From NCBI GenBank assembly GCA_948470475.1, contig OX419341.1:20852264-20916263 (forward strand): a DNA stretch of 64,000 bases. Direction: 5' to 3'. This stretch comes from Galaxea fascicularis (lineage: Eukaryota > Cnidaria > Anthozoa > Scleractinia > Euphylliidae). A program made the position numbers and the translations under genes. Numbering within the stretch: position 1 is the first letter of the stretch; each line of letters begins with the position of its first letter. Of this stretch, positions 12,201 to 23,200 are shown piece by piece. A model generated the notes under the pieces. It had not been told where the DNA came from, searched no databases, and worked only from the letters and a program-made list of their open reading frames with translations.

Positions 12201-15200
12201 GTTGAGCTCAGTTACCTGAATTCTGCCTTCTTGAAGGTTGGTCTTCGCAGCAAGTTGCTCTCTGAGCTCTACATCCGGGTAATGAGTCTTGCTGAAGGAT
12301 TTTTCCAGTATTCCCAGCTGCTGATGCGTGAACGCTGTGCGCGTGCGCCTCGGGGGACGGCGAATTTTTTCTTGTCGGGCTTCCAAGATAACATCTGAAA
12401 TTAAGGTATTATTGCGTTAGAGTGCCTCTACGTCCAAGGCAAACAAATACGTAGTTTTTTCTGTGGCAGTTGTCCGAAATCTACTGTCTAGCAACACATA
12501 TAAGCTGTCCTCCCACCACTATGAAGGATAAATAACACTCAGAAACTTGAAGGAACTAGAGCTCTGCGCGGTATTCTTTTAACCAATCGAACCAACAAAT
12601 GCATGCATGAATGAATAGTAAATACGCTTTTGCGACACATCTTTCGAAAAGAGTACACAATAACTGAGAACGTCTAACTTTGGAGCTAAGGCTCGACGTT
12701 CTTCTATTTTTCGCGATTTGATCCTGAAAACGTTCCTGAAGGTGTTCTTAAGTTAAATGGTACAAACACGATGTCGCGCCAACCAACTGCTGGTAAATTT
12801 AGCTTCACAAAAAGCATTGAATATAGAGGTTGACAACGCGACATGAAGTCACCATATTTTCCAGTGAAAACGCAGAATAGTTCATGTGTTCATAGTATAC
12901 TACCAGGGACCGCACAGGGAATGGGGCTGGAGGGGCTTTACCCTCTACTTTTATTGGCGGATTAAATCACTTTTTTTTTTTTACTTAAGTAAACGAGCTC
13001 CGTCTTTTACAAAAAAGTACATTATGTTATTTTATGTTAAATATACGGTACTTTTATGAATCGCTGCCTTTTTCTGATTTCGATCCAATTTCGTTTTTTG
13101 AGGGTTTTCTCGTACAAACACGGCCGGATGAGGCAGTTTGTCGCTAAGGTCGTTTCTGAACAGACGAAAAATGATCCATTTCAAGATCCATTTCTAGCCA
13201 TTGAAATCAAATTTTTGCGGGGGAGCATGCCCTCGGACCCCCCCCCCCCCCCCCTAGTTGGGTCACGCTTAAGACTTCGCACTAGCGCCCTCCACTCGAA
13301 AATCCGCTCCGCGGCAACTGACTACTCATTTAAAAAAATAAATGAGCAAAATAAAGATGTTCTTCCCTGACTCTCAGCCTGGGTTATGGTCTAAGCATGT
13401 TTTTAATAATTGGGTTAATCTCAGCCTCAACATTCTTATAAAAAAAAAGGTTCTTATAAAAGAAAAGAGAGTGTATACACCTTACCAAGCCGAATTTCAA
13501 AGTTCTGTGTATGTTTTTTCATTTTACCACGAAATGGTTACTTGTAATAATTGCGGGAAAGGGAAAATATGTATGCACCGTGGTGTTGTGGATTCCTGAA
13601 CATCCTTTAATTTTCATTCTTTCTGTATTTAGTTGATAACGACAACAGTTTCTGTTTTGCACCGGATTTAAATGGTTCAAGGCTAAATACGTAATGACAG
13701 CCGTTGAGAGATACTAAATTAATTAACTGTGACCTTTTGGCGCACTTAATGTGATTGTAGACGTATAAATGGTACAATGTGATTAACGGTATTGATTTCT
13801 TTCCAGTATCTTCCACGATTAAAGATTTCGAGATTTTGTTAAAAAATGTTGTACAGTCTCTTGATCAAGCATGCAAAGAGTGAGAAGGAGACCTTGCAAC
13901 TGTATTTACCATTCCTTGAGGTTTTCAAAGGTAGATATGATTTGTACTATCGAAATTGAGTTTAGCTCGAACTTAAGCTTGGAAAAGATGGCCGAGAAGG
14001 ACGTTTGCGTTGTTTTGAGATTTTCAAGGGAACCAGCAGAGGTTTAACGCCTTGAGTTCGTCTCTGTCTTTATCACGATCTTCCAGACCCACTCGGCGCC
14101 AGATAGTTCGGGGAAAGTTATCTAATTCTGATAAGCTGCCAGATAATATAAACGTATGGCATATGTTATGTTCAGTTATGCGTTGAACTACGAATGAAAT
14201 GACATCTCTCTACTATTTCTCTATTTTTCATCGGTTTTTTTTTTTTTATTTTATTGAATAACCTTAAGGCTATGTTTTAAATACCTACGAGGTACTGTCA
14301 AGGCTAAAGTGCAAATATTGGAATTTCCCATACCACATGACAACGATTTGGGCAACAACTTCATGGTAACGTTTCTCGGATCTTAAACATCTTCTGTTGA
14401 AAATGTGAATCCCAGCCTAAGCCAAGAGATTGCAACAAAAGGGAAATGTGTCTCTCCAGTTAATGAGCCGGTTTAGATAGTTTTTTGATCAGGATTGTAC
14501 ATTAGGCCATCCACTCCTTGTTAACATGTTTACATTGACTCTCTTCATTCAATCAAGTAGTACCACTTGGACGAATTGATTGATAAGGCCGCTTAATTCC
14601 AAACTATAATCAGCCGACTGAGTCACAGGCATAGTCATTGTGTACAGTTTATAACTCTACAACTAGTAGTCCCGGTTCGAGTAAACCTTGAGCTCTTTAC
14701 TAAAGTTATAACGTTTGCCTGAAAGTTGAAATTTATCCTTATTTTTATAACTGATCATGAGATTTCATGCATCTTTTCTAACTTGTAATTTCCGTTTGTT
14801 TGTTTTTTCTGTGGAGGTGAAAAGTAAGATTCCTGCTGTGCTCTGTTCTATAGCACATATTTAGTCCAGCTAAGCACAAACACTCCAGATGGCTTAGAGT
14901 GTTTTAGGAAAAGTTACAGAGAAGTTATTTAAGCCCTGAAAGTACTGATTTTCAGGTTTTCCAGAAGTATGATTGGCCATTACGGAAGCTACTCAGACAC
15001 TAATTGAAATGAAGAACTTTGTTATAGAAAAACAAAATATGCTTAGATTCGGGTTACTTGATCTATGAGCCGTTCTTCTTCTCTGGCTGAGTAGTCATTG
15101 CTTATTTCCTAATTTAAACTAATAATTTTTGTCTTACATTTAACGAACGACAGCTGAGTTGCGCCTCACGTTTTTCTACGGAAGTTATCGCTTTTCTGTA

Positions 15201-15461
15201 TTGATTTAATTCTAGCTCGTTATATATCTTCATTTCAATGGTGTCAAGGAAAATGCACTGCTACACACTTCAGTAGTCTAAGAGGTTCATCATAGACATT
15301 CACTGTTTAGCATAAATGGCAGGCCTACCAGCTAGTTTCACCGCCAGCGACAGTGCATCGTTTGATCTCGAAGGCTGCGTCTCCTCTGTGTTGTCTGTGA
15401 CTGAGGGCGACCTACTGTTCTTTTTTAGAATACTTTCAATTGAAAACGGATTTGCATCCAT
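9222..15461 (-). CDS. dmbx-like: Dmbx-like paired-class K50 homeobox gene A
   Basis: Predicted nuclear transcription factor of about 217 aa. Exons: 15461-15329, 12394-12216, 9563-9222. Exon 1 starts [14 protein letters not shown], holding an eh1-type FSIESIL motif (residues 6-12) known to recruit Groucho/TLE, and ends ALSLAVKLA. The phase-1 junction makes D45, giving DVILEAR before the homeodomain (residues 59-118, [19 protein letters not shown]...). The intron after homeodomain position 46 is the usual paired-class site. Lysine-50 is residue 108 ([12 protein letters not shown]), predicting TAATCC binding. The C-terminal tail shares CPVTP, CNS, SVR, ICT and HA motifs with gene B. The linker and homeodomain resemble Dmbx, with Gsc or Otx as alternatives. 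The exon 1 donor (GTAGGC) is weak. AATAAA lies on the coding strand at 9201-9196. The ATG was chosen by match to gene B; an in-frame ATG lies ten codons upstream. Confidence 0.85.
10014..10324 (+). pseudogene. LINE ORF C-terminal fragment in gene A intron 2
   Basis: Reads [20 protein letters not shown] (LINE-type CCHC-like end) and SPIEATKEF. After a one-base frameshift near 10224 it continues [20 protein letters not shown] to a stop near 10324. A 3' untranslated-like stretch follows to about 10440. Remnant of a 5'-truncated non-LTR element. Confidence 0.7.
10766..11408. mobile_element. Harbinger-like MITE, copy 1
   Basis: The left end GGCCCGGTTCAAACGTCGAA and the inverted right end GACCTATTTCAAACGTCAAA continue into CTTTTCATGTACCGAACTTAA on both sides. 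Flanked by TTA (left) and TAA (right), close to the 3 bp TWA duplication of PIF/Harbinger elements. Same family as 27179-27522 and 45937-46316. No transposase. Confidence 0.7.
11680..11990. mobile_element. Composite of two tRNA-derived SINE fragments in opposite orientation
   Basis: 11740-11790 holds an antisense A-box-like TAACTAACTGAGCTATGAGG, whereas 11825-11870 holds a sense B box (GGGTTCAAGCCCC) followed by GTTGAAGTCCTGAATTTTTT. In an intact tRNA-derived SINE both boxes lie on one strand, so the copy is rearranged. Related fragment at 23350-23450. Confidence 0.6.
12904..13252. repeat. Degenerate repeat related to 46898-47182, ending in a poly-C tract
   Basis: Begins CAGGGACCGCACAGGGAATG with GGGGCTGGAGGGGCT. 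This resembles the left end of the hAT-like element at 46898. A run of about 20 C follows at 13231-13252. No matching right end found. Lies in gene A intron 1. Confidence 0.35.
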
Positions 15462-15630
15462 GGAATGATAATAGCGTCCCTCTGCAAACACTGCACCGTT
15501 AAAATTACAAATTTTCCTCTTGGAATCAGCAGAGGACTAACCATACACTTCGTACGTGTCCTATCTAATAATGACACAACTCCATGCACACTGTTCAAAT
15601 GTATGAGCGTGTTAGCTTTCAAGCTGTTGT

Positions 15631-15689
15631 AGCTGTAAATGCAATTAGGCCGGAGACGTGACGTTGATAAATGCACTAAGAACCTGTCA
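15631..15689 (-). promoter_or_regulatory. Conserved proximal upstream block of gene A
   Basis: Lies 170-228 bp upstream of the gene A ATG. It aligns along its whole length with 25610-25670 upstream of gene B: AGCTGTAAATG(C/T)AATTA, a short variable part, TGAC, TGATAAATG, then AA(C)CTGTC. A shorter match is at 18973-19009. Position fits a core promoter or proximal enhancer; TTTATCA on the coding strand could act as a TATA-like or homeobox/GATA-type site. The function is inference. Confidence 0.6.
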
Positions 15690-16040
15690 CCCTGGGTTGC
15701 CAGCTGAGTCTACGCTCTGTACTTTCAAACCATGCGATCAGTTGCCACCCGTGCCCTTCAGAACATAAATCATGATGGTTCAAGCAGTAATTTTCAGTGC
15801 AAACTGCTCATTTCCGAATTCTATCATCCTTGGGCAGTTGAAGAATAATGTGCTTATACTATCAAATTAGCGATTAGACACTTCTGAGTCATTTAAAAGT
15901 TTACACGACGTCAAGCGCCGCTTATCTCCAGGTAGACCAACTTACCTCGTGCACAAGATGTTTCAACTTGGTTATCGTAAGAGCAGAGATTTTACAAAGC
16001 CAAAGATGAGCCGATGTGAACGCTATTAATTTTTTTCGTA

Positions 16041-16221
16041 GCACGGGATTAGGGCATTGAATTAAGAACATCCCCATTTTTTCCATACTTATGATTTATT
16101 GGTGTAACATTCTCCCATTCGCTATCTATCAGCAACTCTTTAGTCAACTTTAGAGGGTTTTTCTCCCCTCCTGTTTTACGGGATTAAATTGTTTTGTTTT
16201 CAAATGCGTACCGACAGAGGC
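16041..16221 (-). promoter_or_regulatory. Conserved distal upstream block of gene A with two GGATTA sites
   Basis: Aligns with 26051-26236 upstream of gene B. Shared words in order: ACGGGATTAG, ATGATTTAT, TATCAGCA/CATCAGCA, TTTAGTCA, GATTAAATTGTTTT, CCGACAGA. GGATTA (the reverse complement of TAATCC, the lysine-50 homeodomain core) is at 16046-16051 and 16181-16186. The first site is 585 bp from the ATG versus 575 bp in gene B. Confidence 0.6.
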
Positions 16222-17615
16222 GGCGAGTGTAAGTTAGGCTTGGAATTTTGTTCATTAATACTTGCGGATGGTTATCGCGCATCAGTTGATAAATGAAGGC
16301 ATAATCCGTGGTTTCAATTACAAGTTTACACAGAACATTCATCCCATATAAGCTCTAAGTAACAGATTACAAGCACTACCCTGGTGCTGGAGGAATGTTG
16401 CTTCTCACTACCGGATTTTTTCATGATGGCACGCTAGTTTGGCCTCTGTAAAGGTTGCAATAAGATCGCTTTTCTTGGACCTTATTTTCTTAGCACATTG
16501 TGAAAATGACTAAAACAGTGCTTTTGCGTGGTACGGTCACCGAGTTCATGTTTTGACTTGACTTTAGAAGTCGCCGCTACTTCCAGATGACTTTTTAGCG
16601 TCTTGTCCCTTGGATCCATAATCAACCCTACAATGATGGAGGAAGGCATCCTGCAATTTGTGCATATTTCTCCTAAAGTGCATAGTGCTTCCAAATTCAT
16701 GTGATCTTAGAGCGCCCAACAACACACATATTGTTTTCTTTTTTAATAAAAGGGCGATTTAAATATCTTAATCATGTTAATGGTCACAATAAAATTATGT
16801 TTGTTAGTACAAAAAAATTCAAAGATTTGTAAAATCATCTTTATTTTGAGTATCACTTTTCACTTGTTTATTAAAAATGATTAATTAGCTGACTGTCTAA
16901 CATATTACATTTCCGTTTTATATTTTCCACTCCGATTGCAAGAAGCTTTTATTCGTTTATGATTTTCACACATTGCATTTTTATTCAATTCAAACCCCTC
17001 GTGACTTTAATATTTAAAAATACTATAAGACATGAGGGGTTCAATAATAGTGGCTTTGTAAACTAGAAATCAACGATCCTGTTATTAAATAGTTAGGGTC
17101 ATAGACTGTCTAACTGTGGAATGAGATACCAACTGAGTTAAGGACACTCCCTAAAGCTACTTTTAGAAGATACAAATGATTTTGTTAAATATATTGGAAA
17201 ATGGAGATTCTTATGAAGATTTAGAATCTATCATATCGATCAAAAGTTAATTTATACTCTTCATAGCTGTACATTCTAGTTCCGATCCTGTTTTCTCTCA
17301 GATACTTCGCGACTGATTTGGCTATTCAGCCTTAATGAACTCGTGCAATACGACGTGTTTATCTTGACTAGTTTTCCTTTTGTTTTTTCGGTAATACGGT
17401 TCTTTTTCCTTTTAACAGAGGTTACCAGACTTCATTTGTTTTCCTTTCTCCTGGTCCGCCTCGATTAGCTTTCGCTACCTGCGGTGCCAGGTCTGTTATT
17501 ACTATATCCCGTGTAAAAATATAATAAAGTTGTCTTATCTATGCTCTTTCTTTCTGTTTTTGTCTACCGGCCTGCCTGGTCTACCTATTTCGATTCAGAG
17601 GATATCGCGGACTAT

Positions 17616-17692
17616 TTCCTTGAAAACTAGATTCCTTGAAAACTTCCTTGAAAACTCCTTGAATTTCCCTGAAAACTAGATTCCTACATCCC
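17616..17692. repeat. Short tandem repeat of a TTCCTTGAAAACTAGA-type unit
   Basis: About five imperfect copies of TTCCTTGAAAACTAGA, some truncated, sit side by side. The surrounding stretch 16300-18700 shows no exon or element that I recognise. Confidence 0.6.
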
Positions 17693-18735
17693 TGGTTAGA
17701 AAGACATAGTTCTCCTGAATAGCAGATAAACAGTGATATCGTGTATGCGAAGCCGATTTGCTGAGAAGACGTATTTGACACTGATTTCACATTCAGCTTT
17801 CGATCCTGCCATACATGTACTTTGTCGCTTAGCAGTGTGGAGGTTTGTGATAGAAATTTTCTTTATGAATCCTTACCAAAAACAAATTGGAATACAATTA
17901 AATTTATAGAATCTCTCCCATCTGCGGTGATCTATTCGCTATAATCTTTTCATACAAACATTCTATCATAAAACGTTCCTCTTTGGTAACGATCTGGATT
18001 AGCTTGGATCTTTTATCGGTTTTGTTAATCCGTTTCTGGCGCCCGCGTGCTGAATTGAAAAACGTTTATTTGATAAGTAATCTGATTAGAACTTGGCGGA
18101 GTGAAGAGCAGTACAAAAGGGCTCTAGAAACTTCAAGATCCCCTTGTTTAATCCAATTAACTATTTTGTACTAAGCTGTCCTTGACACTGATTAAACCAC
18201 AGATGTGTTTTATCCGCACAGGCTGCTCAATATTGTGCGAATAAACCTACTCACTCCTTGTCTCTTTCCTACTATCAGCACAAAATGCTGCCCATATGAT
18301 CTTCTGTATTGCATAAGAGTGCCATAGTTCAGCTTATCCCAGGGATTTAAGGTTTGGGCAAATTTTGGCATCTTAATATGCAGTTTTAAAAAGACATTTC
18401 AGAGGCGAGCACGGCAATACTTAGGTACTATGTCACCAATAGTAATCTTGGAATCAGAAAAGATGCTTGCTCTATGAATAAGGTCACAACGTAGCATTGA
18501 GGGCTATGCCTAGCAAATGCTCCAAATAGTATACTTCTAGTAGAACATCATGCCAGTGATCATGACTCCTTGGCAAAGGCTGGAACTGTAAAACTCCGGC
18601 GACTACTATGAAAGGATTGAGATGAACGCTTGTATTAGGCAAGTCGTTTTGTCGGCGATCCCCATTACGAGGCCTAAATCAGCATGATCTGGGTGTAAAA
18701 GAATACTTGAGAGTTTGGGTATATTTTTCACTTAC

Positions 18736-18865
18736 CACTTAGTTTTGCCGCAAGCTTCAGAGCTGGGGTATGGGATTGCGAAGGTTTTCTTTCTCCTTTT
18801 CCATCGTTAAGTTTTGAAGACCCTTTCTTTAGAATGCTATCAACAGAGAATGGATTACCTGCCAT
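18736..18865 (-). CDS. Orphan Dmbx-like first exon (alternative first exon or gene remnant)
   Basis: 130 nt encoding 43 codons: [18 protein letters not shown] at the start and ALKLAAKLS at the end, followed by a strong donor (G|GTAAGTG) in the same phase 1 as exon 1 of genes A, B and C. FSVDSIL is an eh1-type motif. The start context is good (GGAAATGGC). No second or third homeobox exon lies between it and gene A exon 1 (15461), and gene B's exons are upstream of it. It could therefore splice only to gene A exon 2 (12394), giving a second gene A isoform, or it is what remains of a fourth paralog. The frame is intact, the donor is better than gene A's own, and upstream blocks are conserved. 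These favour use over decay, but only transcripts would tell. Confidence 0.7.
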
Positions 18866-18972
18866 TTCCGCCGTGGATGCAATTTACTGTTTGTAATTAG
18901 TTATTGCCTCGCGCACCCTTCGCATGTGTGGCCAAATTGTGTTAAATTTCAGCACAGAAGAAAATATTATAT

Positions 18973-19009
18973 TGCTGACTTGACATTGATAAATTATCCC
19001 GGAAACTAT
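18973..19009 (-). promoter_or_regulatory. Proximal upstream block of the orphan exon
   Basis: Shares TGAC-TTGATAAAT/GTGATAAAT and CCCGGAAACT with the gene B block at 25640-25665 and TTGATAAAT with gene A. It sits 108-144 bp upstream of the orphan ATG. Suggests the exon has its own promoter. Confidence 0.5.
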
Positions 19010-19398
19010 TTAAACACATTAATAAGAACCTTAAGTATTCCTTGTCAGTTCGTTTTATAGTGGATAAAACGTTTTATTGAGGTTCTAGGTTACAACATTA
19101 AATCCTATTTCGAGCCAGTTATTTCCTTGCCGCACCTGAAGAGCGCAGTAAGATTCATTTTCAGAAATAACTCACATTATGTTTATTAAGCATGCAGCAT
19201 AATCTTCGCACAACATCTCCTATTTGTTATAGAGAAAGCCTGACGTTGCCAATTTTAAAGACCACAGTTACCGCAGAATAGCTATTCCTTTCGTGTTACT
19301 GGATTCAGGATAATCAATTAATTGAAGAAATTCACCCATTATGACATCTCAGTGAGGTTGCATAAAATGCATTCAGATGCTCTTCTTTTCCACCTGCC

Positions 19399-19442
19399 CT
19401 CAGCAGCCACTTACTCAGTTATTTAAAGCCTAATTAATCGTC
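19399..19442 (-). promoter_or_regulatory. Partial distal upstream block of the orphan exon
   Basis: CTCAGCAGCCACTTACTCAG followed by TTATTTAAAGCCTAATTA matches the gene B distal block (CATCAGCAGCCATTTAGTCAG, TTATTTTAAGG). It lies 534-577 bp upstream of the orphan ATG. A SINE starts immediately after, at 19447, and may have cut the block. Confidence 0.45.
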
Positions 19443-19446
19443 GTCT

Positions 19447-19756
19447 TATAATAATATAATAATAATTAGAATAATAATAATAATAATAATAACAACTTTA
19501 TTTAAGTCTCAAATCGTTCTAGCCGGGCACGGGTGCTCCACTAATTGGAGAGACTGTAAATCAAATAAACTCTAAATCAAATCAAATGTTGGTTTTTGAG
19601 GAGAGGGGAAAACTGGAGTACCCGGAGAAAAACCTCTGGGAGCAAAGTAGAGAACCAACAAACTCAGCCCACTTATGACGCCGAGTGCGGGAACCGAACC
19701 CGGGACACATTGGTGAAAGGGGAGCGCTCTCACCACTGCGCCAACCCTTGCTCCCC
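19447..19756 (-). mobile_element. tRNA-derived SINE with (ATT)n tail
   Basis: On the minus strand the head reads GGTTGGCGCAGTGGTGAGAG (A box) and CCGGGTTCGGTTCCCGC (B box). A body with TTTTCTCCGGGTACTCCAG follows, then AATAAAGTTG and an (ATT)n 3' tail at 19494-19449. About 310 bp and close to full length. The same body fragment (GAGAGGGGAAAACCGGAGTA) recurs near 23360. Confidence 0.8.
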
Positions 19757-20241
19757 ATCAGTGTACAGCAGAGTGCATTGGCAGCAGGGAGTGTGTCAAA
19801 CTCAAGCAACATCACCCCAATGGCTGATGTTCAATTTATAATTCCTTTGCCTGATTTTACATGCTTCATAAAGAAATCTCACCGGCGCTCAGAACTTTAA
19901 AGGAAATAACAACAGCTTAGCACCCTGGCGTGGTGTGCGAGTAGAATGTTTTCAAATAAGCGCAATTTATAGCCGCCGGTACATCCTCTCTGCCAGTTTC
20001 TTCTTGGGACCTGCTTCAGTTCTTGTTCTTTACATGTTGTCCCAGCTACCGTAATGATACTGATGTATTTTAAGAGTTCTGGTTGAACATCCTCTCCAAT
20101 TTTATACCAATAGAGTACTGAGAAAAGTTTACTTGCGGGCACCTGCAGAGTATGTGATGGGCTCATGTGATTTGTTCACGCTGATAGATGGAGAGGCACT
20201 TAAACATCAATTTCCCGTGGTATCACCGGCTCCGTATAGTA

Positions 20242-23200
20242 TCATAATGTCCACGGTAGATTACTGACGCAGGGCAAGTTGTGATAACCACTGGCATGTA
20301 CCAACGGAGCATGTGTAGAGAATTGTGTGCACATGTCTGAGGGAAATCCAATATGTCTAACTGACTCTATAGGATCACTACAACAGTGAGGCATTAGAGA
20401 ATTGCACTGAAAACAAGATGATGGCTCTTGAGTCGGTGTCATGTGACAAACAACAGAAATGTCTTCATCTTCACTCTGGTACTTCTCAGAGGAGAAATAT
20501 CGTTTTACTTGCTTGCGGTATTTGGCACGTCTGTTTTTGAACCAAACCTATAAGAAATCCATCCCAAAAAAAACGGTTGTTAAAGTAAAGATTGCGTCAG
20601 TCGAAAAAATGTCCTGATATGACCAGCTGTAAGAATCAAAGTTATTGATGACTGAGTAATCAATTGCAGTCATGCAAGACCATGCAAACAGAAATCATAC
20701 ATATAAGCTTTCTAATTTCTTTTAGGGCTTCCGACCACTTTTCCTTTTGATTCCAGTATACGTAACTTTATGTTATGCTTTTTGAATGAATGAATGAATG
20801 AATGAATGAATGAATGAATGAATGAGGCTGGGCATCCTCGTAAAACGTACGTATAAGATGTATCATCCATACATACTTGAGAAAGAGTAGGCTATATTCA
20901 CCTGAATTCTGCCTTCTTGAAGGTTGGTCTTCGCAGCAAGTTGCTCTCGAAGTTCGACATCCGGGTAATGATTCTTACTGAAGGATTTTTCCAGTATTCC
21001 CAGCTGCTGACGCGTAAAGGCTGTGCGCGTTCGTCGAGGGGGACGGCGAGTTTTCTCTTTACGAGCCTCCAGAATAACATCTAAAAGAAAATTACAGTTC
21101 AGTTCACTTGAAGCTGTGTGCCCAATACTGAAAGAAACATTTGTTTCGTGCTTAGCGGTTGCGCTCGAGAAATTAAGGAACTTAAGCAACGACGACGGCA
21201 ACAGCAACGAGAACGCCACAAAACAATAGGTTTAATGAGCAAAAACAATCACTCTGCACGTGCGTTTACATTTCTTGGTACATTTCTTCACCGTCCTCTG
21301 CAAAACAAGAACGTGAAATGACCAAATTTCATGTTTTCTAGAGAACGTGAGCGCATGGCGGCAAATCTGTTTTACTATTTTTTTTTTTTTTCAGTTTTCT
21401 TTACTCTGATGCCATCCATTGCAATTTAATCCCTGGATAGTTCGCCAGCATTTTCTAAGTTAAACAAACTGGAATAATCGCGAAAAAGTCGCAAAAACGA
21501 GAAGTTACTTTTTGAAATGACGTTTTCATGGCCGTCGCCGTCGTCGTTGCTTAAGTTCCCTATTTTCTTCTCTCTTCTTTCCGTGCCTATCACGCTTACG
21601 TAGTCTTACTCCAAGAGATAGTTTTGCCTTGTGTCGATCGGAAAATGTTTTCTTTTTTGTCAGAAATCTTTCGTTTTATTTCAATATTCAATTCTTCCAT
21701 GTACTATATGTTATTATGCATGACATCGCGCCTCAAGTTTCAGCAAGAAACGCTTCCGGCAAAGAAGTCCTGTACGTGAGCATGCGGAGTTCGGAAACAG
21801 ATCCGAAGAACTCCTTCACTTAAAGGAAAACTGAAGTAAAACAACGACGTTTTTTGAAACCTTAAGACATGAATATTAAGGTTTGTTATCTTTGCCCTTG
21901 TACGAGCATTGCGGCTCAGAATCGGTTTGTCAGGGCAGCTTATGGAAGCGTATGACGTACACCATTCAGTGCCGACTCTTCCATTTAAATCTAGTTCGCT
22001 TTCCTCTCAAATGATAGCTCACCAGGAAGGTGCAAAGGTTCGAACTGAAAGGGTTGCACTCCACTCATTTTGCCGAATCAGTATTTTGATACGCGCTGCG
22101 TGTGACGCGAGCTGCCTTCCCCATAACTTACGCCATAGCATGCCGCTGACAGTTACATTTTATTAGCCTTCCCCAAGGGGTTTTTCAAGACTAATTTACA
22201 ATACGTTTGGGGGACTTTTGCCAGACTGCACGGTACTGTTAACAATCGTTTAGACAAGTAAACACTAGGGCTGCTCACAGCCAGGGTTCGTTACGTCCCT
22301 AGTGGTTCTTTAGCGTCCCACAGAATTATCCGAGAGGACTAGAAAGTCTAACCATTTGCAGATGTCATTGCAAAGGAAGCACTTTCTCCTCAGTTATTTA
22401 AAGACTTTAAGTGTTGGTTCAGACGAGCTAAAATTACTAGGTTTAGAACATGAATAGACTATGAACTGAATCTTACTTCACATACTCAATCTATTTGCAA
22501 AAAAGCTAAAATAGTAGCAAAATAGTCGTTTTGTCGAGACTTAAAAAAATGATTCCTATAAATGCTAAATTAGACATGGTATGAGAACAATGCTTTTCTG
22601 GGGAATAAAGACAAGAAATAAATTGCCAGAACTCTGCTAATGCTTTACCTCTTTAATCCCTAATATCAAAATTCGTATTCTCCATAAAGTCCTCGCATGT
22701 TTCGTGCCCTGTATGCTTAACAAACTGATGAAATGGTAGGGAGATGTTCGATGGTGGACACTATAGCTACTAGATACAGAATGTGAAGTGTTATTCAGTT
22801 CTCGAATACGAAGCATAGATCGGCAAAGTTCTCAATTTCCTTAATCTTGGAACCCGTGTGAACGCAATGAAAAACTGTCAGCCACGTCTATCAGTACGCA
22901 GCTAGTCAGTTTATCACTAAAGGGAAAAATTACTGAACGCTGGTTGGCTGAAGCAGAGGGCATTTTTTTCTTAATCAAGACTGAGCATTTTTAGGCATCA
23001 AGAGGGCCGATTACTATCACTTTTGTAAATCAGTTCAAACAAACTTTACAATGGCCAACGAGATTCATTTGAAACGAAATTTGTTTGTTTTTTTTTTTTT
23101 TGGCCAGGACTTTGGTTAAATCTTACTGAATCGATCATGTACGATTCCCTAATTAATTTTGTCCTTTTAGTGATAAACAAGTAATCGCATGGGGCCGAGT

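Noticed and set aside
13056..13370. 104-codon plus-strand open frame
   Set aside because: Contains a poly-C tract read as a proline run and lies in gene A intron 1; composition is not protein-like.
9222..15461. Assignment of gene A to goosecoid because of the FSIxxIL motif
   Set aside because: The homeodomain and the ALxLAxKLA-DVILEAR linker fit Dmbx better; the motif alone is shared by many repressors.
22388..22403. CCTCAGTTATTTAAAG matching part of the orphan-exon distal block
   Set aside because: Only about 15 bp of similarity with no supporting words around it; may be chance.
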